Positions 7,242 to 17,302 of a stretch of 64,000 nucleotides of DNA are shown here, one piece after another. The translations under genes were made by a program, and so were the position numbers. The notes under the pieces are model-generated. The model saw only the letters and a list, made by a program, of their open reading frames with translations, did no database searches and was not told the origin of the DNA. The stretch is taken from contig CAZIOP010000001.1 in NCBI GenBank assembly GCA_964540895.1, forward strand, positions 496,001 to 560,000, in the 5' to 3' direction. Origin of the DNA: Patescibacterium sp964540895. GTDB lineage: Bacteria > Patescibacteriota > Patescibacteriia > Patescibacteriales > Patescibacteriaceae. The stretch's first letter is position 1, and each line of letters opens with the position of its first letter.

Positions 7242-10200
7242 CTAAACTTCCACTTCACGTTTGAAACCAGTACCAGCTGGAATTGGCCGACCAATAATAA
7301 CGTTTTCCTTAAGGCCTTCCAAATAATCGATTTTACCAGTAATTGCGGCATCTATCAATACTTTGGCAGTCTCTTGGAAAGAAGCAGCTGACAAGAAACT
7401 ATTAGTTGTTAAGGAAGCTTTAGTCATACCCATTAATAACTGACGACCAGAAGCAACCTTTTTGCCAGCTTTTTCCGCAATTGCATTTTGTCGATCAAAG
7501 ACTGATTTTTCAATAATTTCACCAATTAAGAAATCAGTTTCACCAGAGTCTTGGATATAGATACGAGAGAACATCTGACGAGCAATAGTTTCAATATGTT
7601 TATCATTCAATGGTTGACCTTGAGAAGAATAGACATACTGAATTTCTTTAACAATATATTTCTGGGTTTCAGCTAAACCTCGGAGCTCATACAAATGTTG
7701 TAGATCAAGTGAACCATCACTCAACTGCTGACCAGCTTCAACTGTTTCACCATCTTTAACCCACACATTAAAGGTTCGAGGAATAATATACTCTTTAGCT
7801 TTTTCAACTGGTACAGTGACCTTAATATATTTTTCCTCAGTTTTAACCACACCGGCTCGAGCAGCTTTGATAGTAACTTCACCAACCTTAAAGAGAGGTG
7901 TATCTTTCTTAACCTTTTCTTCATTTTCTACTAGGACTTCAACTTTGGGTTTCTTTTTCTTAGCACCTTTCTCAACTTTATCTGCCTTATCAGCTTCATT
8001 ATTTTTGTGAGCTAAAGCAGCTTCTGCAAAGTGATATTTATCAACTTCTTCTCCTTCATGTAAAATTGAAACTAAACGATTCTGATTATTACCTTCAGCT
8101 CGTAATTCAGTTACCTGTACCTTGCCACCAACTTCAGCAATAAAGGCTTTGCGCTTCGGTGAGCGCGCTTCAAAGATTTCTTCAACACGTGGTAAACCTT
8201 GAGTAATGTCGTCTTGGTCAGCCACACCACCAGTATGGAAAGTACGCATAGTTAACTGTGTACCTGGTTCTCCAATGGACTGAGCGGCAATAATACCAAC
8301 CGCGGTACCTAATTTAACAAGTTTGTTATAGGCTAAGTCAAAGCCATAACATTTTTGACAAACGCCACGATGTAATTGACAATGGAGAATTGAACGAACA
8401 GTAGCTTCAGCTAAATCTTCAGCCACAAATTCATCACCCAAATCTTCAGTCACTAATTCACCTTTTTTCAGTAGTACTTTACCAGCGGAATTTTTCAAAT
8501 CACTCACTAAGAAACGACCAACAATACGGCGTAGCAATGGTCGACCCATTTCTTCACTTTCTTCTTTAGTCATCGTAATACCAGCGGTACTACCACAATC
8601 TTCATCCATGATAACTACGTCTTGAGCAACGTCAACCAAACGACGAGTCAAGTAACCAGCGTTTGATGTACGTAAGGCTGTATCTGACAAACCTTTACGT
8701 ACACCGTGAGTCGCAATAAAGTATTCCAAAACATCAAAACCTTTTTTAAAGTTACCTTTAACAGGCAATTCAATAATTTTACCAGAAGGTGAGGTAACTA
8801 ATCCTTTCATACCTAGAATCTGAGTTAACTGAGCCCAGGAACCACGAGCTCCTGATTCAATCATTGAAAATACTGGGCCATTTTTATCAAGAGTGGTTGT
8901 ACAAATAACAGTCACTTCTTCTTTAACCTTGGTCCACAGTTCAATAGTTTTACTATACCGTTCACTTTCTGTTAACAAACCTTCTTCATAGTAATTCTTA
9001 ATCTCTTCAGCTTTAACTTCAGCTGCCACAATTAATTCTTGAACATTCTTAAAATCAGGTAAGTCACCCATTCCCCAAGACAGACCACTGCGAGTAATAT
9101 AACCAAAGCTAACTTTTTTCATTTCATCTAATAGTTGGACAGTTCGTTCTTCACCATATTGGCGGTAGCATTCTTTAATCATGGCCTTAACTTTACCCTT
9201 TCCAACTAATTCATTAACGTAACGTAAACTTTCTGGTAATAAGTCATTAAAGATAATTCTTCCCACTGTTGTCACCACCATCCCCTGTCCTTCAAACATC
9301 ACGTTAATGTTTTCTCGTAGACGAATACCCCCAAGCTGATAAGCAGATTTGGCTTCCATTGGTGAGTAAAAATTACGAACTGGTTTCAAATTGTCTTCTT
9401 CCAAACTTGTCATGTAGAAGGTACCCCAGACAATATCTTTGTCAGGAGCCACCACTGGATCACCTGTAGCTGGTTTAAGTAAGTTATGAGAAGCCAACAT
9501 TAAGTCACGAGCTTCAGCAATAGCTTCCTCTGTTAATGGTACGTGAACAGCCATTTGGTCTCCGTCAAAGTCAGCGTTAAAAGCTGTACATACTAGAGGA
9601 TGAATCTGCAAGGCTAAGCCTTCAATCAAAATTGGACGGAAAGCTTGGATACCTAAACGGTGAAGTGTTGGCGCACGGTTTAAGAGCACATATGCTCCAG
9701 CAATAATTTCTTCTAAAATATCCCAAACTTCATCATGACCAGCTTCAATATATCGGGAAGCAGATCGTACATTGTGAACAATTTCTCTTTGAATTAGTTT
9801 GGAAATGATAAACGGTTTGAAAAGCTCAATGGCCATACGCTTTGGCAAACCACATTGATCCAAACGTAGATATGGGTTAACCACGATAACGCTACGGCCA
9901 GAATAGTCGATACGCTTACCAAGTAAGTTCTGACGGAAGCGACCCTGTTTACCTTTCAACGAATCAGCCAAAGACTTCAACATACGCTTCTGACCAGTTG
10001 AAGCTACTACAGTCTTACCATGACGAATTGAGTTATCAATCAAAGCATCAACTGCTTCCTGCAACATACGCTTTTCGTTACGACAAATAACTTCTGGAGC
10101 GTTCAATTCCAATAACTGCTTCAAGCGATTATTACGGTTAATAATACGGCGGTATAAATCGTTAAGATCCGAAGTTGCAAAACGTCCACCATCTAGAGCT

Positions 10201-11180
10201 ACCATTGGACGAAGATCTGGCGGAATAACTGGGATCATTTTCATGACCATCCAAGCTGGGTTAACATTGTTTGATTTCAAATTCTTGAAGAACTTCAAAC
10301 GCTTAATTAACTTTTCTTTCTTTGATTCAACCGCATCCACTAATACTTTTTCTAACTGTTTAATTTCTTTAGCTAAATCAAGTCGTTCCAACAGAGAACG
10401 AATAGCTTCAGCTCCAATACCAGCGCTAAAAATATGTCCGTACTTCAAACTTAAATTCTGATAAATATTTTCAGAAATAATTGTTAATGGTTTCAAATCC
10501 TTTAATTCTTTTTGAGCTTGGCTAAAAGCACTGTCTAATCCAGCCATTTTCTCATCACGAATTTTTTCTAAGCCTTCAATTTCCTGTTCAGCCTTATCAG
10601 TAGCTTCTAATTGACTCTTTCCTTCTTTAGTCATTTTAGCTTTAGCTGCTCTTACTCTAGAAGCTTGTTCGTTGAAATCACTTTCCAATGATTTCTTCTT
10701 AGCTTTGTATTCTAATTTAATCTGATCAAGGGTAGCTTGTTTTAATTCTTCATTGACATCAGTAATAATAAAGCTAGCAAAGTAGACAACCTTTTCTAAA
10801 GATTGCATTGATAAATCAAGGGCTAAACCAACCTTGGAAGACAAACCGCGTAAAAACCAAATATGAGTCACTGGAGTTTCCAACTTAATATGACCCATAC
10901 GTTCACGACGTACTAAACTTCGTGTAACTTCAACACCACACTTATCACAGATAATACCTTTATAGCGAATCTTCTTATACTTACCACAATAACATTCCCA
11001 GTCCTTGGAGGGACCAAAAATACGTTCACAAAACAAACCGTCTTTCTCAGGCTTCTGAGTTCGGTAGTTAATTGTTTCCGGACGAGTTACTTCACCATGT
11101 GACCATTCAAAAATATTTTCCGGAGAAGCCAGTTTCAACTTAATGGCTTCAAAATCATTACTTTTTAGTGGATTGTTCAT
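7242..11180 (-). CDS. rpoC: DNA-directed RNA polymerase subunit beta'
   Basis: 1312 residues. The N-terminal zinc site is CYCGKYKK...CDKCG near 63-81. The catalytic magnesium loop NADFDGDQMAVH is near 533-545. The trigger-loop region (AQSIGEPGTQLTMRTFHTGG) and the second zinc site (CGSTAG...CQLHRGVCQKCYG) are present, so the subunit is complete. Near residue 1060 there is a lysine-rich low-complexity insert (KADKVEKGAKKKKPK) in the C-terminal jaw. It follows rpoB by 19 nt in the same transcript. There is no Shine-Dalgarno sequence before the ATG. It ends in TAG and is followed by a strong terminator. Confidence 0.98.
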   Translation of the reverse strand: MNNPLKSNDFEAIKLKLASPENIFEWSHGEVTRPETINYRTQKPEKDGLFCERIFGPSKDWECYCGKYKKIRYKGIICDKCGVEVTRSLVRRERMGHIKLETPVTHIWFLRGLSSKVGLALDLSMQSLEKVVYFASFIITDVNEELKQATLDQIKLEYKAKKKSLESDFNEQASRVRAAKAKMTKEGKSQLEATDKAEQEIEGLEKIRDEKMAGLDSAFSQAQKELKDLKPLTIISENIYQNLSLKYGHIFSAGIGAEAIRSLLERLDLAKEIKQLEKVLVDAVESKKEKLIKRLKFFKNLKSNNVNPAWMVMKMIPVIPPDLRPMVALDGGRFATSDLNDLYRRIINRNNRLKQLLELNAPEVICRNEKRMLQEAVDALIDNSIRHGKTVVASTGQKRMLKSLADSLKGKQGRFRQNLLGKRIDYSGRSVIVVNPYLRLDQCGLPKRMAIELFKPFIISKLIQREIVHNVRSASRYIEAGHDEVWDILEEIIAGAYVLLNRAPTLHRLGIQAFRPILIEGLALQIHPLVCTAFNADFDGDQMAVHVPLTEEAIAEARDLMLASHNLLKPATGDPVVAPDKDIVWGTFYMTSLEEDNLKPVRNFYSPMEAKSAYQLGGIRLRENINVMFEGQGMVVTTVGRIIFNDLLPESLRYVNELVGKGKVKAMIKECYRQYGEERTVQLLDEMKKVSFGYITRSGLSWGMGDLPDFKNVQELIVAAEVKAEEIKNYYEEGLLTESERYSKTIELWTKVKEEVTVICTTTLDKNGPVFSMIESGARGSWAQLTQILGMKGLVTSPSGKIIELPVKGNFKKGFDVLEYFIATHGVRKGLSDTALRTSNAGYLTRRLVDVAQDVVIMDEDCGSTAGITMTKEESEEMGRPLLRRIVGRFLVSDLKNSAGKVLLKKGELVTEDLGDEFVAEDLAEATVRSILHCQLHRGVCQKCYGFDLAYNKLVKLGTAVGIIAAQSIGEPGTQLTMRTFHTGGVADQDDITQGLPRVEEIFEARSPKRKAFIAEVGGKVQVTELRAEGNNQNRLVSILHEGEEVDKYHFAEAALAHKNNEADKADKVEKGAKKKKPKVEVLVENEEKVKKDTPLFKVGEVTIKAARAGVVKTEEKYIKVTVPVEKAKEYIIPRTFNVWVKDGETVEAGQQLSDGSLDLQHLYELRGLAETQKYIVKEIQYVYSSQGQPLNDKHIETIARQMFSRIYIQDSGETDFLIGEIIEKSVFDRQNAIAEKAGKKVASGRQLLMGMTKASLTTNSFLSAASFQETAKVLIDAAITGKIDYLEGLKENVIIGRPIPAGTGFKREVEV

Positions 11181-11199
11181 ATATATGAGGCATTATTGG

Positions 11200-14100
11200 T
11201 TAAGCGACTTCCTGCTCGTCAGTTCGAGGTAGCGGCAAAACCGGTGGACGAGGTGGTTCAAATTCTTCGTTAGCCTTTTCCAACACAATCGGCTGATTAT
11301 GTTTATCAAGTAACTCAACATCTAATCCCAGACCTTTTAACTCACGGACAAGAACATTGAATGACTCTGGCACATTTAGTTTTCTAATAACTTCACCCTT
11401 GATAATGGCTTCATAAGCTTTCGAGCGGCCGGTAACGTCATCTGATTTAATAGTTAAAATTTCTTGCAAGCTGTGGGCAGCACCATAAGCTTCTAAAGCC
11501 CATACTTCCATTTCTCCAAAACGTTGACCACCAAATTGTGCTTTACCTCCCAATGGCTGTTGAGTAATCAAGGAGTACGGACCAATTGAACGTTGGTGAA
11601 TCTTATCTTCTACCATGTGATTCAATTTCAACATGTACTTATAACCAACAGTTACTTTATTATCAAAACGATCACCGCTCTTACCGTTAATCAAGGTAAC
11701 TTTTCCATCAATTGGTAAGCCAGCTTTTTCTAATTCACGACGGATAATATCTTCAGTAATACCATTAAGTGGAGGGGTAGCAACTTTATAATTTAATTTC
11801 TGAGCAGCAAAACCAAGATGGGTTTCTAAAAGCTGACCTAAGTTCATACGAGAGACAACTCCCAATGGAGATAAAATAATATCAATTGGAGTTCCATCTT
11901 CCAAGTAAGGCATATCTTCACGAGGCACAATCTTTGAAACAACACCTTTGTTTCCGTGACGACCAGCCATTTTGTCACCAGCTCGAATCTTTCGTAAGTT
12001 AGCAACAGTGACTTGAATTGATTGAATAACACCAGCTGATAACTTGTCACCTTGTTCACGTGAGAAAATTTTTACATCAACTACTTTGCCGTGTTCACCG
12101 TGTTCAAGATACAGAGAAGAATCACGAACATCTTTGGCTTTGTCACCAAAAATAGCTCTGAGTAATTTTTCTTCTGCAGACAATTCTGTTTCACCTTTAG
12201 GTGTAATCTTTCCAACTAAAATATCACCACTGGAAACTTCAGCACCGATGCGGATAATACCTCGTTCATCAAGATTATTTAATTTTTCTTCAGCAATGTT
12301 TGGAATGTCATTCGTAACTACTTCAGCACCCAGCTTAGTATCACGAACATCGATAGTGTAGTGCTCAATATGAATTGAAGAGTATAAATCTTCTTTAACT
12401 AATCGTTCCGAAATAATAACAGCATCTTCATAGTTATATCCTTCCCAGGTCATGAAAGCGACTAAGACATTGTTACCTAAGGCTAATTCACCACTATCAA
12501 TCGCGGAAGCATCAGTTAAGATTTGTCCTTTAGTAACCTGTTCGCCTCGGTTTACAATTGGACGTTGGTTAATACAGGTGGAAGCATTAGAACGTAAAAA
12601 CTTACTAAGCTTATAAGAATAGTCTTTACCCTTTTTGTCTCGGATTGTAATTTGAGTTCCGTCAGCGTGAGTTACTTCACCGTCAGCTTCAGCTAGAATA
12701 ACGTGACCGGAATCAGCGGCAGCCCGACCTTCTACACCAGTCCCAACAATTGGAGCTTTGGCCGCAATCAATGGCACAGCCTGACGTTGCATGTTTGTTC
12801 CCATCAAAGCACGAATACCGTCATCGTGCTCTAGAAACGGAATCAAAGAAGTAGCTACTGAGACAATTTGATTGGCAGCCACACCCACTAAATCAATTTT
12901 AGTGACATCTTCAATGGCTGGTTCGCCAAACTTTCGAACTTCAGCTTTTTCAACTAAGAAATAACCCTTGTCATCAATTGGGGTAGTAAAGGCAGTGGAA
13001 ATATATTTTTCTTCTTCAAAAGCATCTAGATACACAATTTCATTGGTAACCTGACTTTTACCATGAGCATCTTTAACAACTTTGCGATATGGAGCTTCAA
13101 TAAAACCATAGTTGTTTAAACGAGCATAACTGGCAAAGTGACCAACTAAACCAATGTTTGGTCCTTCAGGCGTAGCAATCGGACAAATACGACTATAGTG
13201 AGTGGTGTGTACGTCACGAACTTCAAAACCAGCTCGTTCACGAGTTAAACCACCTGGACCCATAGCTGACAAACGTCGCTTATGCTCTAACTCAGCTAAC
13301 GGGTTAGTTTGGTCCATGAACTGTGAAAGCTGAGACGACATAAAAAATTCTTTGACTACACTCATGACTGGTCGAGCGTTAATCAATTTATTAGGACTCA
13401 AAGACTCCAGTTCCATAATACTCATCTTGTCTTTGATGATTCGTTCCATACGAGCCAAACCAATACGAGTCTTATTCTGAATCAATTCTCCAATAGCTCG
13501 AACACGACGATTACCTAAGTGGTCAATATCATCTTCTCTTTCCTGAGTAATATTCAAACGAATGATTTCGGAAATAATTGCTACTAAATCTTCGCGGCGT
13601 AAAATACGAGTTGATTTGTTATTTGGAATATCAAAACCAAAACGTTTGTTCAATTTATAGCGTCCAACACGGTCAAAGTCATAACGATCAAAACGAAAGA
13701 ACATGGAGTGAATCAATTGCTTGGCGTTATCAGCTGTAGCTAAATCACCTGGACGAATACGCTTATAGACTTCAATTAAACCTTCGGCTTCATCTTTTGC
13801 AGTATCTTTACCTAGGGTTGCTTCAATGTAGTTTATGTCACCTTGGTTAACAGTGGTAAACAAATCTCGAATTTCTTCATCACTGCTAAAACCAAAAGCA
13901 CGAAGTAATGAAGTAACAGCTACTTTACGTTTGCGATCAATACGAGCCCAAATAACTCCAGCGGCATCAGTTTCTAATTCAATCCAAGCACCTCGGTTAG
14001 GAATAATCTTGGCACCGTAATATTTACGACCCCGAATTTGCTCAGCTGAGAAAATAACACCAGCTGAGCGAATTAACTGAGACACAATGGCACGTTCAAT

Positions 14101-14490
14101 ACCGTTGATGATAAAGGTTCCGTTCTTAGTCATTAATGGGAAGTCACCCAAAAAGACTTCCTGAGTATTTTTTTCTCCGGTCTTTTTATTTAATAAGGTC
14201 GTTTCAACACGTAATGAAGCTTCGTAGGTAACATTCTTAGCTTTACTTTCTGCTTCATTAAACTTGGCTTCGTCCAAATAATACTTGCCAAAATGCAATT
14301 CTAAATCTCGACCGATAAAATCGGTGATTGGTGAAATCTCATCAAAGAGATCAGCTAAACCTTCTTTAAGAAACCAGGCATACGAATCTTTCTGTACTTC
14401 GATTAAGTCAGGCATTGGAATAACTGCGTTCTGACTAGTGAAATACGTCCGTGGCGTAATAGTACTAACAGCGGAGGAAGACTTAGGCAT
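11200..14490 (-). CDS. rpoB: DNA-directed RNA polymerase subunit beta
   Basis: 1096 residues, on the short side for the family because the large lineage-specific inserts of longer beta subunits are absent. The rifampicin-pocket stretch (SQLSQFMDQTNPLAELEHKRRLS) and the conserved KMAGRHGNKGVVS and GGKAQFGGQRFGEMEVWALEAYGA blocks are intact. The pocket residues Q, D, H and R look unchanged, so rifampicin sensitivity would be expected. It heads the rpoB-rpoC transcript behind a leader of about 290 nt. No rplJ or rplL is seen upstream; the next gene upstream is a Mur ligase. Confidence 0.98.
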   Translation of the reverse strand: MPKSSSAVSTITPRTYFTSQNAVIPMPDLIEVQKDSYAWFLKEGLADLFDEISPITDFIGRDLELHFGKYYLDEAKFNEAESKAKNVTYEASLRVETTLLNKKTGEKNTQEVFLGDFPLMTKNGTFIINGIERAIVSQLIRSAGVIFSAEQIRGRKYYGAKIIPNRGAWIELETDAAGVIWARIDRKRKVAVTSLLRAFGFSSDEEIRDLFTTVNQGDINYIEATLGKDTAKDEAEGLIEVYKRIRPGDLATADNAKQLIHSMFFRFDRYDFDRVGRYKLNKRFGFDIPNNKSTRILRREDLVAIISEIIRLNITQEREDDIDHLGNRRVRAIGELIQNKTRIGLARMERIIKDKMSIMELESLSPNKLINARPVMSVVKEFFMSSQLSQFMDQTNPLAELEHKRRLSAMGPGGLTRERAGFEVRDVHTTHYSRICPIATPEGPNIGLVGHFASYARLNNYGFIEAPYRKVVKDAHGKSQVTNEIVYLDAFEEEKYISTAFTTPIDDKGYFLVEKAEVRKFGEPAIEDVTKIDLVGVAANQIVSVATSLIPFLEHDDGIRALMGTNMQRQAVPLIAAKAPIVGTGVEGRAAADSGHVILAEADGEVTHADGTQITIRDKKGKDYSYKLSKFLRSNASTCINQRPIVNRGEQVTKGQILTDASAIDSGELALGNNVLVAFMTWEGYNYEDAVIISERLVKEDLYSSIHIEHYTIDVRDTKLGAEVVTNDIPNIAEEKLNNLDERGIIRIGAEVSSGDILVGKITPKGETELSAEEKLLRAIFGDKAKDVRDSSLYLEHGEHGKVVDVKIFSREQGDKLSAGVIQSIQVTVANLRKIRAGDKMAGRHGNKGVVSKIVPREDMPYLEDGTPIDIILSPLGVVSRMNLGQLLETHLGFAAQKLNYKVATPPLNGITEDIIRRELEKAGLPIDGKVTLINGKSGDRFDNKVTVGYKYMLKLNHMVEDKIHQRSIGPYSLITQQPLGGKAQFGGQRFGEMEVWALEAYGAAHSLQEILTIKSDDVTGRSKAYEAIIKGEVIRKLNVPESFNVLVRELKGLGLDVELLDKHNQPIVLEKANEEFEPPRPPVLPLPRTDEQEVA

Positions 14491-14668
14491 AAGTTCTTTC
14501 TTAATTCTTATTAATAATTCTTAGAACCGGTTTTAGGCCGGTGACTGTATATGACAAACGTCTCAATAGCGCAATTGAGGCGTAATCATGAATTACATAT
14601 TTAGTTAAGGAGAGCCGAAAACTGCGTATGGGTAGAAATAAAAGTGAACAAAAAAAGTGCGAAAAAAC

Positions 14669-14727
14669 AAAAAAACGGCCTATTAATTAGAAATCAGTGA
14701 TTGGCGGACTGAAGACTTCTCGGGCCG
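14669..14727 (-). promoter_or_regulatory. Possible transcription attenuator in the rpoBC leader
   Basis: In the minus-strand transcript CGGCC (14727-14723) can pair with GGCCG (14680-14676), which is followed at once by seven U. The 42-nt loop contains smaller possible pairings (CAGT/ACTG). This has the form of an intrinsic terminator about 110 nt after the start site. The stem is short and the loop long, so it may not be real. Confidence 0.3.
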
Positions 14728-14784
14728 AGCAAATTGTTATGAAATAAATATAAAAATGTAAACACTAGAGTAAATAGCTATTCT

Positions 14785-14813
14785 AGATTAACAAGTATAA
14801 ACTTAAATGTCAA
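14785..14813 (-). promoter_or_regulatory. rpoB promoter
   Basis: Minus strand: -35 TTGACA at 14808-14813, 17-nt spacer, -10 TAATCT at 14785-14790. This predicts a start near 14778 and a leader of roughly 290 nt. Confidence 0.7.
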
Positions 14814-14899
14814 TAGCTTTAAAACTGAAAAAAATATATTGTCAAGAGGCTTATTTTTTATTTAATATTAGCTTATTTAATATTTTATCACCTAAATCA

Positions 14900-16333
14900 C
14901 TATTCTGATACCACAGTTTTATCCACAGGAGAAAAGCCTAACTTATGTAATTCTTCACGAACTACTATACGGTCATCCCAGGGTTCTTTAACTCCTCGGG
15001 CTCGACAAATAGCTTGTTCACTACCTTTCCCAGTAATTAAAACAATATCTCCTGGCTTGGCTTCAGATAAGGCTTTATGAATGGCTTCACGACGATCTAA
15101 GAAGGTAAACAAATTACTATTTAGTATCTTGTGAGCTTTTTCAGCTCCAACTGAGACTTCTACAATAATCGCTCCTGGATTTTCGTCATAGGGATCTTCA
15201 TCAGTGATAATAACAATATCAGCCTTGCGACCGGCAATTTCTCCTAACACTGCTCGACGAGATTTGTCTCGTCCCCCACCTGCTGATCCAAGTACATGAA
15301 TAATTCGTTCATGAGGCAAACTATCAACTGTTTCATATAATTTACTAACAGCTTGTGGTTCAAAAGCATAATCAACTAAGACGATAAAAGGTTGACCAGA
15401 ATCAATTCGTTCTAAACGACCAGCCACACCAGAAATTTGTTCTAACCCAACTTTTAATTTTGATAATGAAAAATCTTGTGCCAGACCAACACTGATAGCC
15501 GCTAACATATTTTTCCGGTTAAATGAACCAAGCATTTTAACTTCCACTTCACCTTGTTTAAAGGTAAGGAAAGAATGTCCTTCAACTTTGCTGGCAGAAG
15601 CCACAATATCTTTGACCTCTGGAGCAAATACTGGTTTTGGTTTACCTACTTCTGCTAACCGATAGGCAAATTTTTCTTCTGCCCAAAAATCTAAGAAATA
15701 CGAAGCTGATTCATCATCACCATTCACAATGATTGTTTTCTTGATGCGCTTTAATTCTGTCTTTTGTAAACCACTGGTAGTCTTTCTGATTCGTAAATGT
15801 TCATCTGCATACTTAGTTTTGCCATGCTTCAAATGAGTAAATAACATGCCTTTAGCTTCTTTGTAATTTTCAAAACTGCCATGTGCTTCGATATGTTCTG
15901 GATACAAACAGGTAAACAACAAAATATCATAATTAATAAAGCGATGACGATATTGCATAATACCTTCAGAAGAAGTTTCAATGACAGCAAAATGACAACC
16001 GTTCTTAACCATTTGTCGTAACATCTTGTGAGTAAACCAACGCCCCACCATAGTCATCTTTTTGTTATTCAACCATTCTTTCTTTCCATCACTAAATAAA
16101 GCGGTTGATGTGTAGCCTACAGTGTAGCCCATACCCTCTAACATTTTGGCAATCAAATACGTGCTGGTTGTTTTTCCAGTTGTACCTGTGACACCTATAA
16201 CAATTAATCGTTCACTAGGCCAGCGATAGATAATGTTAGCGGCCACACCTAAAAAGAAGTGGTACAAAGGCCACAACACTGAGAAAACTTTTTTAGGAAT
16301 AAATCGTTTTATGGTAATGAGTAGTTTGTCCAT
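14900..16333 (-). CDS. Divergent MurE-like Mur ligase
   Basis: 477 residues. The Mur ligase ATP loop TGTTGKTTST is near 50, the central motif has ETSSEGIMQYR and the C-terminal domain ends with GKGSEQAI. It should add an amino acid to a UDP-MurNAc dipeptide or a related substrate in the cytoplasm, using ATP. Two motifs deviate from textbook MurE. The TNL-x-DH block reads TCLYPEH, and the substrate-selecting DNPR (DAP) or DNPA (Lys) motif reads EDPYDENP, so the third amino acid cannot be predicted. It follows the FemAB gene by 12 nt. That neighbour modifies the same peptide, which supports a wall role. Confidence 0.8.
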   Translation of the reverse strand: MDKLLITIKRFIPKKVFSVLWPLYHFFLGVAANIIYRWPSERLIVIGVTGTTGKTTSTYLIAKMLEGMGYTVGYTSTALFSDGKKEWLNNKKMTMVGRWFTHKMLRQMVKNGCHFAVIETSSEGIMQYRHRFINYDILLFTCLYPEHIEAHGSFENYKEAKGMLFTHLKHGKTKYADEHLRIRKTTSGLQKTELKRIKKTIIVNGDDESASYFLDFWAEEKFAYRLAEVGKPKPVFAPEVKDIVASASKVEGHSFLTFKQGEVEVKMLGSFNRKNMLAAISVGLAQDFSLSKLKVGLEQISGVAGRLERIDSGQPFIVLVDYAFEPQAVSKLYETVDSLPHERIIHVLGSAGGGRDKSRRAVLGEIAGRKADIVIITDEDPYDENPGAIIVEVSVGAEKAHKILNSNLFTFLDRREAIHKALSEAKPGDIVLITGKGSEQAICRARGVKEPWDDRIVVREELHKLGFSPVDKTVVSE

Positions 16334-16345
16334 ATATACAGTATC

Positions 16346-17299
16346 TTACATTAAACGCCACAGACGTCGACATACAGTATAACCTGCATATAAAAGTGGA
16401 GCAAGCGGCACATCAAAAGTGCCAGGATAGGTAATAACCTCTCCTCCGAAACCTTCTTTGAAGCGAGTAACACCCGGCCATTTTTTTTCATCAATACCAT
16501 GCCAATCATAATACCTATACCCAGCGGAACAAGCTTCTATAATGGATTGCCAGTGTAAAAAATATGGAGCCATTAACTCTCGATGTTGTGAAGATGACGC
16601 ACCATGAACATAGGTCACCGTATCTCCAAAGTAAGACAATAAACTTCCGGCTAACAATTTTTCACCATGCCAAGCAGTTACTAATTCAACTGCATTACTT
16701 TTCACCATCATCTCATAATAAGCTCGACTATGAAGCCTAAAGCCATCACGCTGTCTAGTTTCTTCTAGTAAATCTAAAAACTGAATAACATGTTCAGCTC
16801 CTTTTTTAATAATTAAATTTTTCTTTTGAGCTAAACGAATATTATAACGAGTTTTTTGATGCATCTGTGACAAGATCTTTTCTTCAGGGCCTTCAAGTGA
16901 GAGCACTAGGGTCCGACTTGGTTGCGCATCAATTGTTTTATGAAGATTAGATACATCAAAGTTACCTATTGGCTCTAAGCGAACAAATAAAGCTTTAGAA
17001 TCTATTCTTTTAATAAGATGAGACAATTCTTTTAAAAATGTTTCTGCCTCAGTTGGTGTTTCAAAAAAAGGGGCTCGTGGTAAATACCAATATGAAAATT
17101 GCAATGGAAATGAAAAACGAATTAATAGAAATAATCTTTCATTATTCTCACTAGCAACTAGAATTACTTTTCTACTCTGATCTTTTTGAAATTCTGCCCA
17201 ACGACTTGATTGCGTAAATTGTGCATGTCGGAATGACCCGCTATATGAATCAAGCAAGCGGAGATTTTCTTCATTAAATGGTAGTTCGTGTAACGTCAT
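16346..17299 (-). CDS. FemAB-family peptidoglycan bridge aminoacyltransferase
   Basis: 317 residues in the two-GNAT fold of FemX/FemA. Visible landmarks are WAEFQKDQSRKV at the N-terminus, LPRAPFFE, the KTRYNIRLAQKK motif in the centre, and the C-terminal YYDWHGI...FKEGFGGEVITYPG block that is diagnostic for the family. These enzymes use aminoacyl-tRNA to add residues to the lipid II stem peptide. No membrane helix; it would act at the inner face. It lies 3 nt from ruvA and 12 nt from the Mur ligase in the same run of genes. Confidence 0.85.
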   Translation of the reverse strand: MTLHELPFNEENLRLLDSYSGSFRHAQFTQSSRWAEFQKDQSRKVILVASENNERLFLLIRFSFPLQFSYWYLPRAPFFETPTEAETFLKELSHLIKRIDSKALFVRLEPIGNFDVSNLHKTIDAQPSRTLVLSLEGPEEKILSQMHQKTRYNIRLAQKKNLIIKKGAEHVIQFLDLLEETRQRDGFRLHSRAYYEMMVKSNAVELVTAWHGEKLLAGSLLSYFGDTVTYVHGASSSQHRELMAPYFLHWQSIIEACSAGYRYYDWHGIDEKKWPGVTRFKEGFGGEVITYPGTFDVPLAPLLYAGYTVCRRLWRLM

Positions 17300-17302
17300 G
17301 AC

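Larger units (their letters stand above)
14491..14899 (-). other. Long leader and promoter region of rpoBC, no gene seen
   Basis: 409 bases without a credible reading frame on either strand. It holds a consensus promoter at 14785-14813, a possible attenuator at 14669-14727, and two small hairpins nearer rpoB: arms ACCGG/CCGGT at 14526-14542 and an imperfect CGTCTCAAT dyad at 14558-14583. The stretch 14630-14680 (plus strand) is very A-rich. Confidence 0.6.

Noticed and set aside
14919..14927. TTATCCACA, a perfect DnaA box, at the end of the Mur ligase gene
   Set aside because: It is a single box inside coding sequence with no cluster, no dnaA gene and no AT-rich unwinding element next to it; chance is enough.
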